In this document: piece after piece, positions 24,343 to 33,309 of the stretch | How positions within the stretch are numbered: position 1 is the first letter of the stretch | Layout: every line of letters begins with the position of its first letter | NCBI GenBank assembly: GCA_023395395.1 | Contig: JAEWZH010000003.1 | Location: forward strand, 1 to 64,000 | Length of the DNA stretch: 64,000 nucleotides | Source: Bacteroidota bacterium | GTDB lineage: Bacteria > Bacteroidota > Bacteroidia > Bacteroidales > Porphyromonadaceae | Reading direction: 5' to 3' | Translations under genes and position numbers: made by a program | Notes under the pieces: model-generated | The model's database searches: none | Told to the model about the DNA's origin: nothing | Seen by the model: the letters and a program-made list of their open reading frames with translations, nothing else

Positions 24343-25554
24343 TTAGATCTCCTTTAGTCTGTGTCCCATCTTCTCCTTTTTCGTCTTTAGATAGTCGTGG
24401 TTGTGCTCATTGGCTTTAATTTCAAGAGGCACTACCTCAGATACTTCAAGTCCGAAACTCTCAAGTCCTATTCTCTTCACCGGATTATTGGTCATTAAGC
24501 GCATCTTAGTCACACCGAGCTGGCGCAGAATTTCGGCTCCAACACCATAATCACGCTCGTCAGCTCTACACCCTAGCTGGATATTTGCTTCCACAGTATC
24601 CATCCCTTCCTCTTGGAGTTTATAGGCTGCAATCTTTTTCATCAAGCCAATACCTCTACCCTCTTGCTGAAGATAAACCACAAGACCTCTTCCCTCTCTT
24701 TCGATATTTTGCATCGCCTCGTGCAACTGATCACCGCATTCACAGCGATACGACCCGAAAATGTCCCCAGTGACACAGCTACTGTGCATACGCACCAATA
24801 CTGGAGCTGCGCCCGACAGATCTCCTTTTATCAGAGCTACATGCTCCAGACCATTGCTTTTCTGCTTAAATGGTATTACTCTAAAGTCACCATACTGAGT
24901 GGGCAAATGTGCTTCTTCCCCTTTTATTACCAAGCTCTCAGAGCGCAGACGATATTTAATTAAATCAGCGATGGTCACAATCTTCATATCATACTTTTGG
25001 GCAATCTTTTGAAGCTGTGGCATACGAGCCATTGTGCCATCTTCATTGATGATTTCTATTAGGCATGCCACCGGTTGAAGACCAGCCAGACGACACAAGT
25101 CTACCGAAGCCTCGGTGTGACCCGCTCTACGCAATACCCCCCGACTTCTTGCCCTCAGTGGATTGATATGCCCTGGTCGCCCCAGATCAGACGCTTTTGT
25201 CTTAGGGTCTGCCAAAGCCCTGATAGTAGTGGCTCTGTCATACATAGATACCCCAGTGGTTACACCTTGTCCTAGCAGATCCACTGTCACAGTAAATGGT
25301 GTCTCATGAAGTGAAGTATTATCTGGGACCTGCATCGGTAGCTCCAGCTCCTCACAGCGCTCCTCTGTCATAGGCGTACAAAGCACACCGCGACCGTGGC
25401 TCATCATAAAATTGATGATTTCTGGTGTCACTTTCTCTGCTGCGATAATGAAGTCACCCTCATTTTCCCTATCTTCATCATCTACGACGATGACTATCTT
25501 ACCAGCTCGGAAGTCATCAATCGCTTCCTCAATAGTACTCAACTTAAATTCCAT
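24343..25554 (-). CDS. ribBA: Bifunctional 3,4-dihydroxy-2-butanone 4-phosphate synthase / GTP cyclohydrolase II
   Basis: Two-domain enzyme for both entry branches of riboflavin synthesis. From the ATG at 25554 (MEFKLSTIEEAI) it has 403 residues; an ATG 66 bases upstream would overlap the preceding gene by 53 bases and is unlikely. RibB domain: VDDEDRENEGDFI (about 24-36) with acidic metal ligands, and RRAGHTEASVDL (about 137-148). RibA domain from about 205: Zn-binding CVTGDIFGSYRCECGDQL, QEGRGIGL, and NNPVKRIGLESFGL at the C-terminus. It sits between the lptFG-like gene and pdxJ in the same run. Confidence 0.96.
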   Translation of the reverse strand: MEFKLSTIEEAIDDFRAGKIVIVVDDEDRENEGDFIIAAEKVTPEIINFMMSHGRGVLCTPMTEERCEELELPMQVPDNTSLHETPFTVTVDLLGQGVTTGVSMYDRATTIRALADPKTKASDLGRPGHINPLRARSRGVLRRAGHTEASVDLCRLAGLQPVACLIEIINEDGTMARMPQLQKIAQKYDMKIVTIADLIKYRLRSESLVIKGEEAHLPTQYGDFRVIPFKQKSNGLEHVALIKGDLSGAAPVLVRMHSSCVTGDIFGSYRCECGDQLHEAMQNIEREGRGLVVYLQQEGRGIGLMKKIAAYKLQEEGMDTVEANIQLGCRADERDYGVGAEILRQLGVTKMRLMTNNPVKRIGLESFGLEVSEVVPLEIKANEHNHDYLKTKKEKMGHRLKEI

Positions 25555-25567
25555 TTCTATAATAATA

Positions 25568-27589
25568 TCAAGACTTATATTCCTCTTCAATTCTCCCAAT
25601 ATCTGCGAGAATAACACCACTCGTATGAGTAATTTTATTCAAAGCCACAATATACCTCTTATTTCGGAGAATATAGACAAGATAACAAATCAATCCCACT
25701 GGGAAGAGATACATCAGCGCCCTATTGATTCTCTTATCGCCACTCCTCCAAGCCCTCATTAAATCCACAAGGTCAGGATAACCATTTAGATGATCTACCA
25801 GTAGGTAATCCCTACTATGAGAGAGGTGACCGACAAGGCTTTCCAACTGTAGGAGCAACCCTTGCCTCTCCCCAAAATACTCCTCATTCAAGAAGAAACC
25901 GACATAGCCTACTACCCTCTTTTCCCTCTGCTTAGCCACCATCTCCTTCAAGATTTCGACATTTTGCCTGGACGAGGCATAGTCTACCGTCTGCATACTC
26001 ACCTCTCGATAAGCAACAGTCCGCTTAGTACCAGCTAGAATATAGCGTCTAAAGAATAAAACTATCTTGTCAAAACTAAACCTATTGGTATCCTTTGTCG
26101 CCAGCAACCCCAATCCCAATCCGACCGGGATCAGCACTATATTGGGCAACCACATACCAAACCAATTGACCAGTGTCCCCTCTCGCACCATCTTGATACC
26201 TGTGGTCTCAAGGATATAAAAAATGATGAAGAAAGATATCGCCACCAGAAATGGCACACCCATTCCCCCTTTACGAATCAAAGCCCCCAGTGGAGCACCG
26301 ATAAGAAAAAAAGCAATACAAGCCACTGGGTACGTAAACTTTCGCCAATACTCCGCCTCATTTTTACGCTTCAGATCCGCCTTTTCTCGTTGATCTTCCA
26401 CCGAAAAGTAGTTGTCATTCTGCAGATTTGCTATTCTCGTAAGTGCCCTATCATAGATACCACTAGCTACAGAGGCACCCACCTTGTCCAACTTTCCTAC
26501 CATCGTGTGTCTCTCCTTTTCTTCCTGAGGAAGCTCGGCGAATACATTTGGCGCATTAGGATCCACAACCATTTGCTCCTCCTGAGCTTCTGCTGATATG
26601 ACCTTTGATGGTTGTGCCGCCCGAGCAACACTCTCCAATGTCGGAACTCGATTGCCTCGACTCAATGTCAGCACATAGGTATTCGTCTGCAATAGAGTGT
26701 GTCTATTGATTTGAGAGATAGAATCAATCTCCACTTGCAGTGAGTCGGTGTACTGCTTTAGTTCCACCACATTTTTGCCCACAAATTGGCTCGAAAGCAC
26801 AGACTCGTCCATCATATTGAGGTCGTTGTTAAAAGGGATGTGCAGCTCCTTGAAGCTAAAACGCTCCCTAATAAAAGGGCGATCAGCCGAATTATAGTAG
26901 CTATCCTCGCTCTTTCTGAGGTTTTGAAACGACTCTCCATAATAAAGCTCCAGTATCAGCTCCTTCCCATCCATAGTCGAGTAGAGACGTCCACTATCGG
27001 CCACTACTACCATGGAATTATTAAAACCATTAGAGTAGTCGTATAGCATTATCCCATACATCATCTTTGCTTTATTATCCTTTCGCTCTACATAGATACT
27101 GTAGTTTTGCAGATCTCTAAAAAAGCTCCCTTCAGGGATGGCTAGTTCAGGGGATTTATTTCGGATGGAAAAGTAATACTGCCAAAACTTCACTTGGCTC
27201 GTAATCATCCAGTCGTTTTGGAATATAAAAAGCCCTATAGCAAGTGAAATGACGAAGTAAAACACAGGCTTAAAAATCTTCCAAAGTGGAATCCCCGCCG
27301 CCTTCATAGCGAGCAACTCCATACGATCTCCGAGATTGCCAAAGGTCATCAGTGAAGCGACCAAAATACCGAGCGTCAGCGCCAGTGGCACCATGGTCAT
27401 AGAGGCAAAAAAGAGCAGCTTTAGGAGCACATCTCCATCCACTCCCTTGCCCACAAGGTCACCGATAGATTGCCACAAAAACTGCATCACCACTACGAAT
27501 AGAGAGACAGCAAAGCCCCCCAGTAGTAGCGGGAAAAAATTCTTGAGGATATATATATACAGCTTCTTCAGCCCAATTCCCTTCATCAC
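25568..27589 (-). CDS. LptF/LptG-type permease (YjgP/YjgQ family)
   Basis: 673-residue inner-membrane protein of the lipopolysaccharide export ABC system. Three helices in the first ~130 residues (FPLLLGGFAVSLFVVVMQFLWQ; LLKLLFFASMTMVPLALTLGILVASL; FKPVFYFVISLAIGLFIF), a large polar periplasmic part (about 135-410), then helices around 415-500 (FTYPVACIAFFLIGAPLGALIRKGGMGVPFLVAI, LPNIVLIPVGLGLGLLATK). E. coli LptF/LptG are about 360 residues; the longer middle and a C-terminal extension of about 160 residues with one more helix (YLFPVGLICYLVYIL) are features of Bacteroidota forms. First gene of the seven-gene minus-strand run. Confidence 0.88.
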   Translation of the reverse strand: MMKGIGLKKLYIYILKNFFPLLLGGFAVSLFVVVMQFLWQSIGDLVGKGVDGDVLLKLLFFASMTMVPLALTLGILVASLMTFGNLGDRMELLAMKAAGIPLWKIFKPVFYFVISLAIGLFIFQNDWMITSQVKFWQYYFSIRNKSPELAIPEGSFFRDLQNYSIYVERKDNKAKMMYGIMLYDYSNGFNNSMVVVADSGRLYSTMDGKELILELYYGESFQNLRKSEDSYYNSADRPFIRERFSFKELHIPFNNDLNMMDESVLSSQFVGKNVVELKQYTDSLQVEIDSISQINRHTLLQTNTYVLTLSRGNRVPTLESVARAAQPSKVISAEAQEEQMVVDPNAPNVFAELPQEEKERHTMVGKLDKVGASVASGIYDRALTRIANLQNDNYFSVEDQREKADLKRKNEAEYWRKFTYPVACIAFFLIGAPLGALIRKGGMGVPFLVAISFFIIFYILETTGIKMVREGTLVNWFGMWLPNIVLIPVGLGLGLLATKDTNRFSFDKIVLFFRRYILAGTKRTVAYREVSMQTVDYASSRQNVEILKEMVAKQREKRVVGYVGFFLNEEYFGERQGLLLQLESLVGHLSHSRDYLLVDHLNGYPDLVDLMRAWRSGDKRINRALMYLFPVGLICYLVYILRNKRYIVALNKITHTSGVILADIGRIEEEYKS

Positions 27590-27611
27590 ACATACCCCTC
27601 CCGATGAGCTA

Positions 27612-27619
27612 CAAAATTA
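27612..27619 (-). promoter_or_regulatory. Possible -7 box of the lptFG-ribBA-pdxJ-exbBD-tonB run
   Basis: Minus-strand TAATTTTG fits TAnnTTTG, 23 bases before the first ATG of the run. No matching -33 element, so tentative. Confidence 0.4.
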
Positions 27620-27726
27620 GCAAAAATACCGCATATACATAAGAACCCACTCTAAGCAAAGCGAACCCATAAAACCAATCTACCTTTGACAGAAACCTCC
27701 TTGCGCTCCGGCATCAACCTTCTCAA

Positions 27727-27841
27727 TATCGGGTATGATCATTTAATATATACTAAATACATCAATTAGTATATATTAATTACACTGATTAGTATACATC
27801 AAATTGGTTGATTAGTATATATTAAATGGTCATACCTGATA
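27727..27841. repeat. Four AT-rich 14-bp sites at 23-bp spacing within a large inverted repeat
   Basis: TTAGTATATATTAA occurs at 27766 and 27812, TTAGTATACATCAA at 27789, and the inverted form TTAATATATACTAA at 27743; starts are exactly 23 bp apart. Outer arms TATCGGGTATGATCA (27727-27741) and TGGTCATACCTGATA (27827-27841) are inverted copies, giving 30-base terminal arms (27727-27756 and 27812-27841) with two mismatches. It lies about 185 bases before the GLPGLI gene. It may be a cluster of regulator binding sites or a small MITE-like element. The rest of 27590-28025 contains only promoter-like boxes. Confidence 0.85.
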
Positions 27842-27980
27842 TAGAAACGGGACAAATACTTCTCGATTGTCGGTCACGTTTTATACACAAAAGGGGCATG
27901 CCACCAACCATCCCCTATTCGTAATCTGCCCGAATTGTTATGATTCTGACACAATAATTTCCTGTTTTCCCAAAAAATCG

Positions 27981-27988
27981 TAGTTTTG
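27981..27988 (+). promoter_or_regulatory. -7 box of the GLPGLI/receptor pair
   Basis: TAGTTTTG fits TAnnTTTG and lies 38 bases before the ATG at 28026. The -33 region is T-rich (CCTGTTTTCC) without an exact TTTG at standard spacing. Confidence 0.55.
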
Positions 27989-28025
27989 TACGATTCGAGT
28001 ACTAACCTATCGGAAGTTTACAATT

Positions 28026-28868
28026 ATGAAGAGATTCTGCATCTGGAGCATCGTTGCTCTATTGCTGACTAATCTTGGGGCTTCTGCTCAAGATGCCGAG
28101 TCAGCACAGCTCAATATCATCTATAAGCAACTACTTAGATACCAACCGTCCAATCCAGAAGGTGTGGTCGATGTTACCTTTGTCATGCTCAGCGTGGGGC
28201 AAACAAGGGCTGTGGCAGAGGACTATGCCGCCTATCAGACCGACTCTATCAAGGCGATTGAGGGGGTAAGCCCTGAGCTTATCGAGGAGTATAGTATTCG
28301 TGAGGGTTCTACAGAGTGTTTCTTCTTGCCAAAGCTCTATCTGGATCTTAATACCCAAACCATTGAGCACCATGAGGCGATATTGCCCACTCGTTTCTAC
28401 TACTCCGAGCCTTTCCCCTCAGCGTGGGAGATGGGCGAAGGCACCAAAGTAATCGCTGGATATACTTGTCACGAGGCTTCACTCAGCTTTGCAGGGAGGG
28501 AGTGGAAAGCATGGTACACGGAGGAACTACCTCTGCCCTACGGTCCTTGGAAGCTCGTAGGGCTACCAGGGCTTGTATTGGCTGCGGAGGACTCTACGGG
28601 AGAAATCACTTTTGAACTCGCTGAGATTCGCAACAATAAAGGGATAGTACCTCCGGTAGTCCGCCACGAAGGTGCATTCGAGACCACAAGGGAGGATTTC
28701 ATTGAGCGCCATCTTACACTTTATCCTGAGCAAAAGATGGATAATATCCATGGCATTACACAAATGTTAGTCAGAAAGACCCCCAATGGAAAAAATGTGA
28801 TAACCATCAATGATGGGGTGGTGATGCGTCTTTACCCCAATGGTTTTATCTTCTTAGAGAAAGAATAA
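28026..28868 (+). CDS. GLPGLI family exported protein
   Basis: 280 residues with a signal peptide (MKRFCIWSIVALLLTNLGASAQ). The defining motif PYGPWKLVGLPGLVLAAED lies at about 178-196, downstream of a TKVIAGYTCHEASLSFAGREWKAWYTEELP block typical of the family (Porph_ging/GLPGLI). These periplasmic or cell-surface proteins are common in Bacteroidota and usually sit next to an outer-membrane receptor; their molecular role is not established. The stop at 28866-28868 is immediately followed by the ATG of the receptor-like gene, so the pair is one transcriptional unit. Confidence 0.92.
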   Translation: MKRFCIWSIVALLLTNLGASAQDAESAQLNIIYKQLLRYQPSNPEGVVDVTFVMLSVGQTRAVAEDYAAYQTDSIKAIEGVSPELIEEYSIREGSTECFFLPKLYLDLNTQTIEHHEAILPTRFYYSEPFPSAWEMGEGTKVIAGYTCHEASLSFAGREWKAWYTEELPLPYGPWKLVGLPGLVLAAEDSTGEITFELAEIRNNKGIVPPVVRHEGAFETTREDFIERHLTLYPEQKMDNIHGITQMLVRKTPNGKNVITINDGVVMRLYPNGFIFLEKE

Positions 28869-31406
28869 ATGAGACACTGGTTGGCAGCACTGCTACTGCT
28901 CATCTCTTGGGTACCTGTGGATGCTCAAGTCAGTGGCGTAGTGGTGGATAGCGAGAACGGCATGCCGGTTGGAGGGGTGATGGTCAAGGCGATTGTGGAG
29001 GGTAAGACGAAAGCCTTTGCCACGACCAACACCAAGGGCGAATTCAATATCCCCAAAGCTCCCCTCCCCTGCATCCTCACCTTTAGCCACCTCTCCTATG
29101 ACCGCTGTGAGGTAAAGGCAACCAATAGCAACCCCATCACGTATAGGCTCAGTCCATCGATACGTGAACTAGTAGATGTGGTAGTGGAAGCCCCTCGCAT
29201 CGTCCAGAAAGGGGATACCACTACATACCACCTCGGAAGATTTGTCACTAAGCGAGATGTAACGGTACAAGACGCTTTGAAAAAGCTCCCTGGTGTGGAG
29301 GTCTCGAAGGGTGGTACCATCTCTTACCTTGGCAAGGCAATCGACAAACTGACGATTGATGGCATGGATATGCTGGGCAAAGACTACCAAAGTACGATTC
29401 AGAGTCTATCTCACAACAAGATCGAGCGGGTAGAGATCATGGAAAACCAGCAGGATGTAAAGATGCTCAAGGACTTGGTGGGTGACGACAAGATCGTGAT
29501 GAATCTCGTGCTCAATCGCAGGGCACGCGGACGAGCCAATGGCAAGGCGGAAGTCGGTGCAGGTATAGACAGTCACGAAGAAATTGCTTACAGGGGGATG
29601 GGGCATCTACTCTATGTGCAGCCGAGGTGGCAGACAACATTAGAGGGTCGAATAGAAAAGGACTTCAATGCCACTGACGAAGTGAAGCCCTATGTAATAC
29701 CACCACTGATGCCTTCGAGCCCTTTGTTCAATAGTCTCCCAGTAGGATTGTCTGCACCAGAGCCCACTGTATCTCCCCACTTCTACCTCAGGCAAAGGGG
29801 AGGTCAAGGCAAGCTCAAGAGTGTCTACCAATTAGCCTCCGACCACACCATTAATGCCAACCTCAGTTACTCAGACTATACGGGTCGCCATACCTATGGT
29901 AACGAACTGACCTTCCTGACCCCATTGGGCAATGACAATATACAACTCAATGAAAATCGGGTAGACATACGTTCTCGAGAGCAAATCATCAGAGGCGACT
30001 TAGAGTACAAGAGAAATGAGCAAGCAAATTATCTCAATGATGAAATAGAATACGTAGGGTTGAGACGGAATCAACAAGATGATATACTACGTACTCATAC
30101 ACCATCTAATCAGGAAGTAGATCAACGCTCACATCTAGTTCGTAATAGTCTTAGTTGGAGCAAGCGCAATGGGAGCAACGTTTTCTCTTGGGGTAACACC
30201 CTTTCATTTCAATCCTCTCCTCTACTATCGCTTACTTCTCCCGAAATAGAGCAGAAGTTCAGAGAGCAATTGTTAGAAGCCAAACTATTCACCTCCTTTC
30301 AGTTTCCACTGACCAAGGGATGGCGACTCAGTTTTCCAATATCCCTGAGCTACGACTCGGATATTATCTATAAGGAGGGCGTGGAATTTACCCAAGGGAC
30401 TCGATGGGATATCGCTCTCACGCCCAATTTTTGGAAGTTTAACCAAGGAGAAAATAATATTTCGTTCTCCATGGCGACCACGCTGGCTCTTATGAAATAT
30501 GATAAAAACGATCTGGCAACACGGCTCCTACTATCCCCCTCAATCAACTACATGTATCGCTTCAATAGGGTCTGGAGCGTCAGTGGCTCGCTCAGCTACA
30601 ATCAAAAAGCAGGCAGTCTACTGGATCTCTTACGAGTCCCATATTACGCCTCTTATCGTCAAGAAGTACTGGGTAGTGGAACCCTCACGAATACACAAAG
30701 TGGCAATTTAATCGTGAGCTTCAGCTTCCGCAAGCCAATACAGGAGCTCTATGGAGCGATTTCTTTGTTTGGTAATTATAGTTACAACGATCATCTCTTT
30801 GCAGATAATCCTTCAGAGGGTCTCAATAGGATAGAATTGGTCAGAGGTGACAACACATCTGGGAGCTATAGAGCCAATGCCTATGTTTCACGCTTTTTCC
30901 GAAAAAGTAAGACCAAGGTCTCCATGGGGATTTCTGCCACTTATGCTCACTACGAATCTATCCGCCGAGAGATAAAGCAGAAGTCTAAGGTCACAGATTT
31001 AAGCACTTGGGGAGAGGTGCAGTTTAACCTTTCAGAGCATTGGTCGGGGACTTACCATTGCTCTGCGGTTCGCTCACAAATGCGGTATGCCGACCAACAG
31101 CTACCACCACTCCATAGCCTGACCAATAAAATAGATGTCACTTATTCTCCGACCGACTACCTGCATCTTACTCTCAGTGGCGAACATCAAGGAAAGGAGC
31201 TTAGAGCTAAGGAGATGAAACACCTCTTTCTCCTTAGTGCTGTGGGAGAGTATCGTAGCCATCTAGGCAACTTCAAGCTACACCTACACAACCTCCTCAA
31301 TATGCAGGAATATGGGTTTGCAAGATATAGTGCCACTGAAAGCAACCGCTCTTGGTACCAACTACGTGGACGCTCCGCCCTCCTCTCCTACACTTTCTAC
31401 TTCTGA
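28869..31406 (+). CDS. Outer-membrane TonB-receptor-like protein partnered with GLPGLI protein
   Basis: 845 residues: signal peptide (LAALLLLISWVPVDAQ), a carboxypeptidase-regulatory-like domain (about 20-100, QVSGVVVDSENGMPVGGVMVKAI), a plug-like region (TVQDALKKLPGVEVSKGG and LTIDGMDMLGKDYQS, about 135-180; IERVEIMENQ) and a beta-barrel to the C-terminal YTFYF. It is the standard partner of GLPGLI proteins. A recognisable TonB box is not evident, and the ligand is unknown. No gap separates it from the GLPGLI gene. Confidence 0.87.
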   Translation: MRHWLAALLLLISWVPVDAQVSGVVVDSENGMPVGGVMVKAIVEGKTKAFATTNTKGEFNIPKAPLPCILTFSHLSYDRCEVKATNSNPITYRLSPSIRELVDVVVEAPRIVQKGDTTTYHLGRFVTKRDVTVQDALKKLPGVEVSKGGTISYLGKAIDKLTIDGMDMLGKDYQSTIQSLSHNKIERVEIMENQQDVKMLKDLVGDDKIVMNLVLNRRARGRANGKAEVGAGIDSHEEIAYRGMGHLLYVQPRWQTTLEGRIEKDFNATDEVKPYVIPPLMPSSPLFNSLPVGLSAPEPTVSPHFYLRQRGGQGKLKSVYQLASDHTINANLSYSDYTGRHTYGNELTFLTPLGNDNIQLNENRVDIRSREQIIRGDLEYKRNEQANYLNDEIEYVGLRRNQQDDILRTHTPSNQEVDQRSHLVRNSLSWSKRNGSNVFSWGNTLSFQSSPLLSLTSPEIEQKFREQLLEAKLFTSFQFPLTKGWRLSFPISLSYDSDIIYKEGVEFTQGTRWDIALTPNFWKFNQGENNISFSMATTLALMKYDKNDLATRLLLSPSINYMYRFNRVWSVSGSLSYNQKAGSLLDLLRVPYYASYRQEVLGSGTLTNTQSGNLIVSFSFRKPIQELYGAISLFGNYSYNDHLFADNPSEGLNRIELVRGDNTSGSYRANAYVSRFFRKSKTKVSMGISATYAHYESIRREIKQKSKVTDLSTWGEVQFNLSEHWSGTYHCSAVRSQMRYADQQLPPLHSLTNKIDVTYSPTDYLHLTLSGEHQGKELRAKEMKHLFLLSAVGEYRSHLGNFKLHLHNLLNMQEYGFARYSATESNRSWYQLRGRSALLSYTFYF

Positions 31407-31429
31407 CAGTCGCAACAAGGTTATATCTA

Positions 31430-31463
31430 CGACAGCCCAATTGGTCTAAAATTGGTGCTGTCG
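31430..31463 (+). terminator. Possible terminator of the GLPGLI/receptor unit
   Basis: CGACAGCCCAATT and AATTGGTGCTGTCG form a 13-bp stem with one bulge and a seven-base loop. No T-run follows, so termination strength is doubtful. Confidence 0.45.
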
Positions 31464-31474
31464 CAGAATTGTGG

Positions 31475-31482
31475 TAATTTTG
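31475..31482 (+). promoter_or_regulatory. -7 box of the PASTA-rluD-ddl operon
   Basis: TAATTTTG fits TAnnTTTG, 37 bases before the ATG at 31519. It argues against a start at the upstream in-frame codon at 31471, which lies before the box. Confidence 0.6.
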
Positions 31483-31518
31483 AGGGTAGTTAGGAGATTA
31501 CACAATTATACACATACA

Positions 31519-32208
31519 ATGAGTAAGCATAAGGACGAGGAGGTGAAACTCCCTTGGCATAAGCGGCTAAAGGGTTGGCAGTATCTATTGCTCAATATCG
31601 GTGCTATGATAGTAGTAGGGATACTACTGCTATGGGGTGCGATGGGATTGCTAAGTATCTATACCCGTCACAATGGCTCTTTTAGGATGCCAGATATAAA
31701 AGGGATGACTCAAGAGGATGCGATAGCAAGACTGAAAAAAGACCATCTATACATGGAAATTGCGGACTCTGTCTATGTAGCTGGGGAGGTGCCCGGGATT
31801 ATCCTTGAGACCACCCCAAAAGCAGGGACACTCATCAAGAGCAGGCGCACCATCTATGTGACGGTTAATACCATGAATATTAAGACAATTGCTCTACCAC
31901 AATTTGAGGAGCAATCGGCTCGCTCCGTAGAGATGATTCTCAAGGGTGCTGGATTTACTAATATCGTCAAGGAATACGTCCCTGGACCACATGATCAACT
32001 GGTTCTGCACATTAAAGACCAAACTGGAAAGTATTTAATGGCAGGAGATCGTATCCCCTATACTACTCAGCTTATCATGGAGGTAGCTTCGACTGAGGCT
32101 TATCAGGCGATGATGCTCGATAGCTTAGTTGTGAGTAGTATGGACTCACTTTACTCTGCTCCTGCTTCTCCTCAAGAGACAGGAGGTGATGGAGAAAACT
32201 GGTTTTGA
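31519..32208 (+). CDS. Membrane-anchored PASTA domain protein
   Basis: 229 residues from MSKHKDEEVKL. Short basic cytoplasmic part, one helix at about 22-46 (LLLNIGAMIVVGILLLWGAMGLL), then PASTA repeats: first PDIKGMTQEDAIARLKKDHL (about 60-80) with VPGIILETTPKAGTLIKSRRTIYVTVN, second LPQFEEQSARSVEMILKGAGF, and a third, weaker region from about 165. No kinase or penicillin-binding domain is attached, unlike the best-known PASTA proteins. A role in sensing or holding peptidoglycan is inferred from the domain and from ddl in the same operon. rluD starts nine bases after its stop. Confidence 0.88.
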   Translation: MSKHKDEEVKLPWHKRLKGWQYLLLNIGAMIVVGILLLWGAMGLLSIYTRHNGSFRMPDIKGMTQEDAIARLKKDHLYMEIADSVYVAGEVPGIILETTPKAGTLIKSRRTIYVTVNTMNIKTIALPQFEEQSARSVEMILKGAGFTNIVKEYVPGPHDQLVLHIKDQTGKYLMAGDRIPYTTQLIMEVASTEAYQAMMLDSLVVSSMDSLYSAPASPQETGGDGENWF

Positions 32209-32217
32209 TAACTTCGG

Positions 32218-33309
32218 ATGACTGACAAAGCATACTTGGATGAGGAGGAATTGGAGCTAGAAGAGGGCGAAAGCTCTCAGGAGCTGTATGAACACTTCTC
32301 GTGTATCGTAGATAGAGGGCAATCTCCGCTCCGTATCGATCGCTTTCTCGTGGATCGTATGCCCAAAGTAAGCCGCAATCGAATACAGCAGGCAGCAGAT
32401 GCCGGGGCAATATTTGTAAATGACAGACCTGTAAAGTCTAACTACAAAGTACGCCCAGGCGAGGTGGTATCGATGAAACTAGAGCATCCGCCCTATGAGA
32501 TAGAGATACTCCCCGAAGATATTCCTCTTGATGTTGTTTACGAAGATCAGTATCTGATGGTAGTGAATAAGCCTGCGGGGCTGGTAGTGCACCCAGGTCA
32601 CGGGAATTATACGGGGACACTGCTCAATGCCATCGCTTTTCACCTCCAAGATTATCCAGAGTACGACCCCAATGACCCAGAAGTCGGCTTGGTACATAGA
32701 ATTGATAAGGACACCAGCGGTTTACTCCTCATCGCCAAAGAGGCTACTGTCCGGACAGCACTCGCCAAGCAGTTTTTTGAAAAATCCACTCGCCGTGAAT
32801 ACTTAGCTTTAGTTTGGGGAAGAATGCCCGAGAAAGAGGGGACAATCCAGACCAACCTAGGGCGTGATCCTCGAGATCGGATGGTGATGACGACTTTCCC
32901 ATACGGAGGAGAGGAAGGGAAGACCGCAGTCACCCACTATAAAGTGGAGGAGGAGCTGGGCTATGTATCTCTGATAAGATGTAAATTGGAAACAGGGCGT
33001 ACCCACCAAATTAGAGCTCACGTCAAGAGCTTAGGAAACCCGATATTTAATGATGAGAGATATGGTGGCGAGCAAATATTGAGGGGAAATCGCTTCGCTA
33101 GCTACCGGAAGTTTATTGAGAATTGTTTTGATCTCTGCCCCCGACAAGCACTCCACGCTCAGACGCTGGGATTTTACCACCCAATATTTAAGGAACAGAT
33201 GGACTTTACCTCTCCTCTGCCCGAGGATATGGCGGCGCTACTGGAGAAGTGGCGCAAGTACATCGCCGCAGGAGTGATTACAGCAGACAATTTTATAGAA
33301 GAGGAATGA
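32218..33309 (+). CDS. RluD-family 23S rRNA pseudouridine synthase
   Basis: 363 residues. After an acidic N-terminal tail of about 30 residues, an S4 RNA-binding domain (RIDRFLVDRMPKVSRNRIQQAADAGAIFVND, about 41-72), then the RluA-type catalytic domain with the nucleophile aspartate in VHRIDKDTSGLLL (about 160-172) and LETGRTHQIRAH near residue 257. The S4 plus catalytic arrangement is that of RluC/RluD; the exact uridines modified cannot be told. It overlaps ddl by four bases (ATGA). Confidence 0.93.
   Translation: MTDKAYLDEEELELEEGESSQELYEHFSCIVDRGQSPLRIDRFLVDRMPKVSRNRIQQAADAGAIFVNDRPVKSNYKVRPGEVVSMKLEHPPYEIEILPEDIPLDVVYEDQYLMVVNKPAGLVVHPGHGNYTGTLLNAIAFHLQDYPEYDPNDPEVGLVHRIDKDTSGLLLIAKEATVRTALAKQFFEKSTRREYLALVWGRMPEKEGTIQTNLGRDPRDRMVMTTFPYGGEEGKTAVTHYKVEEELGYVSLIRCKLETGRTHQIRAHVKSLGNPIFNDERYGGEQILRGNRFASYRKFIENCFDLCPRQALHAQTLGFYHPIFKEQMDFTSPLPEDMAALLEKWRKYIAAGVITADNFIEEE

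Noticed and set aside
27727..27841. Intrinsic terminator for the lptFG-like or upstream transcripts
   Set aside because: The arms are AT-rich and 55 bases apart, there are no upstream genes on the plus strand to terminate, and the internal phased sites fit an operator cluster or MITE better.
33249..33305. Longer N-terminus of Ddl
   Set aside because: The additional residues come from the out-of-frame rluD sequence; the ATGA overlap start matches the family N-terminus.
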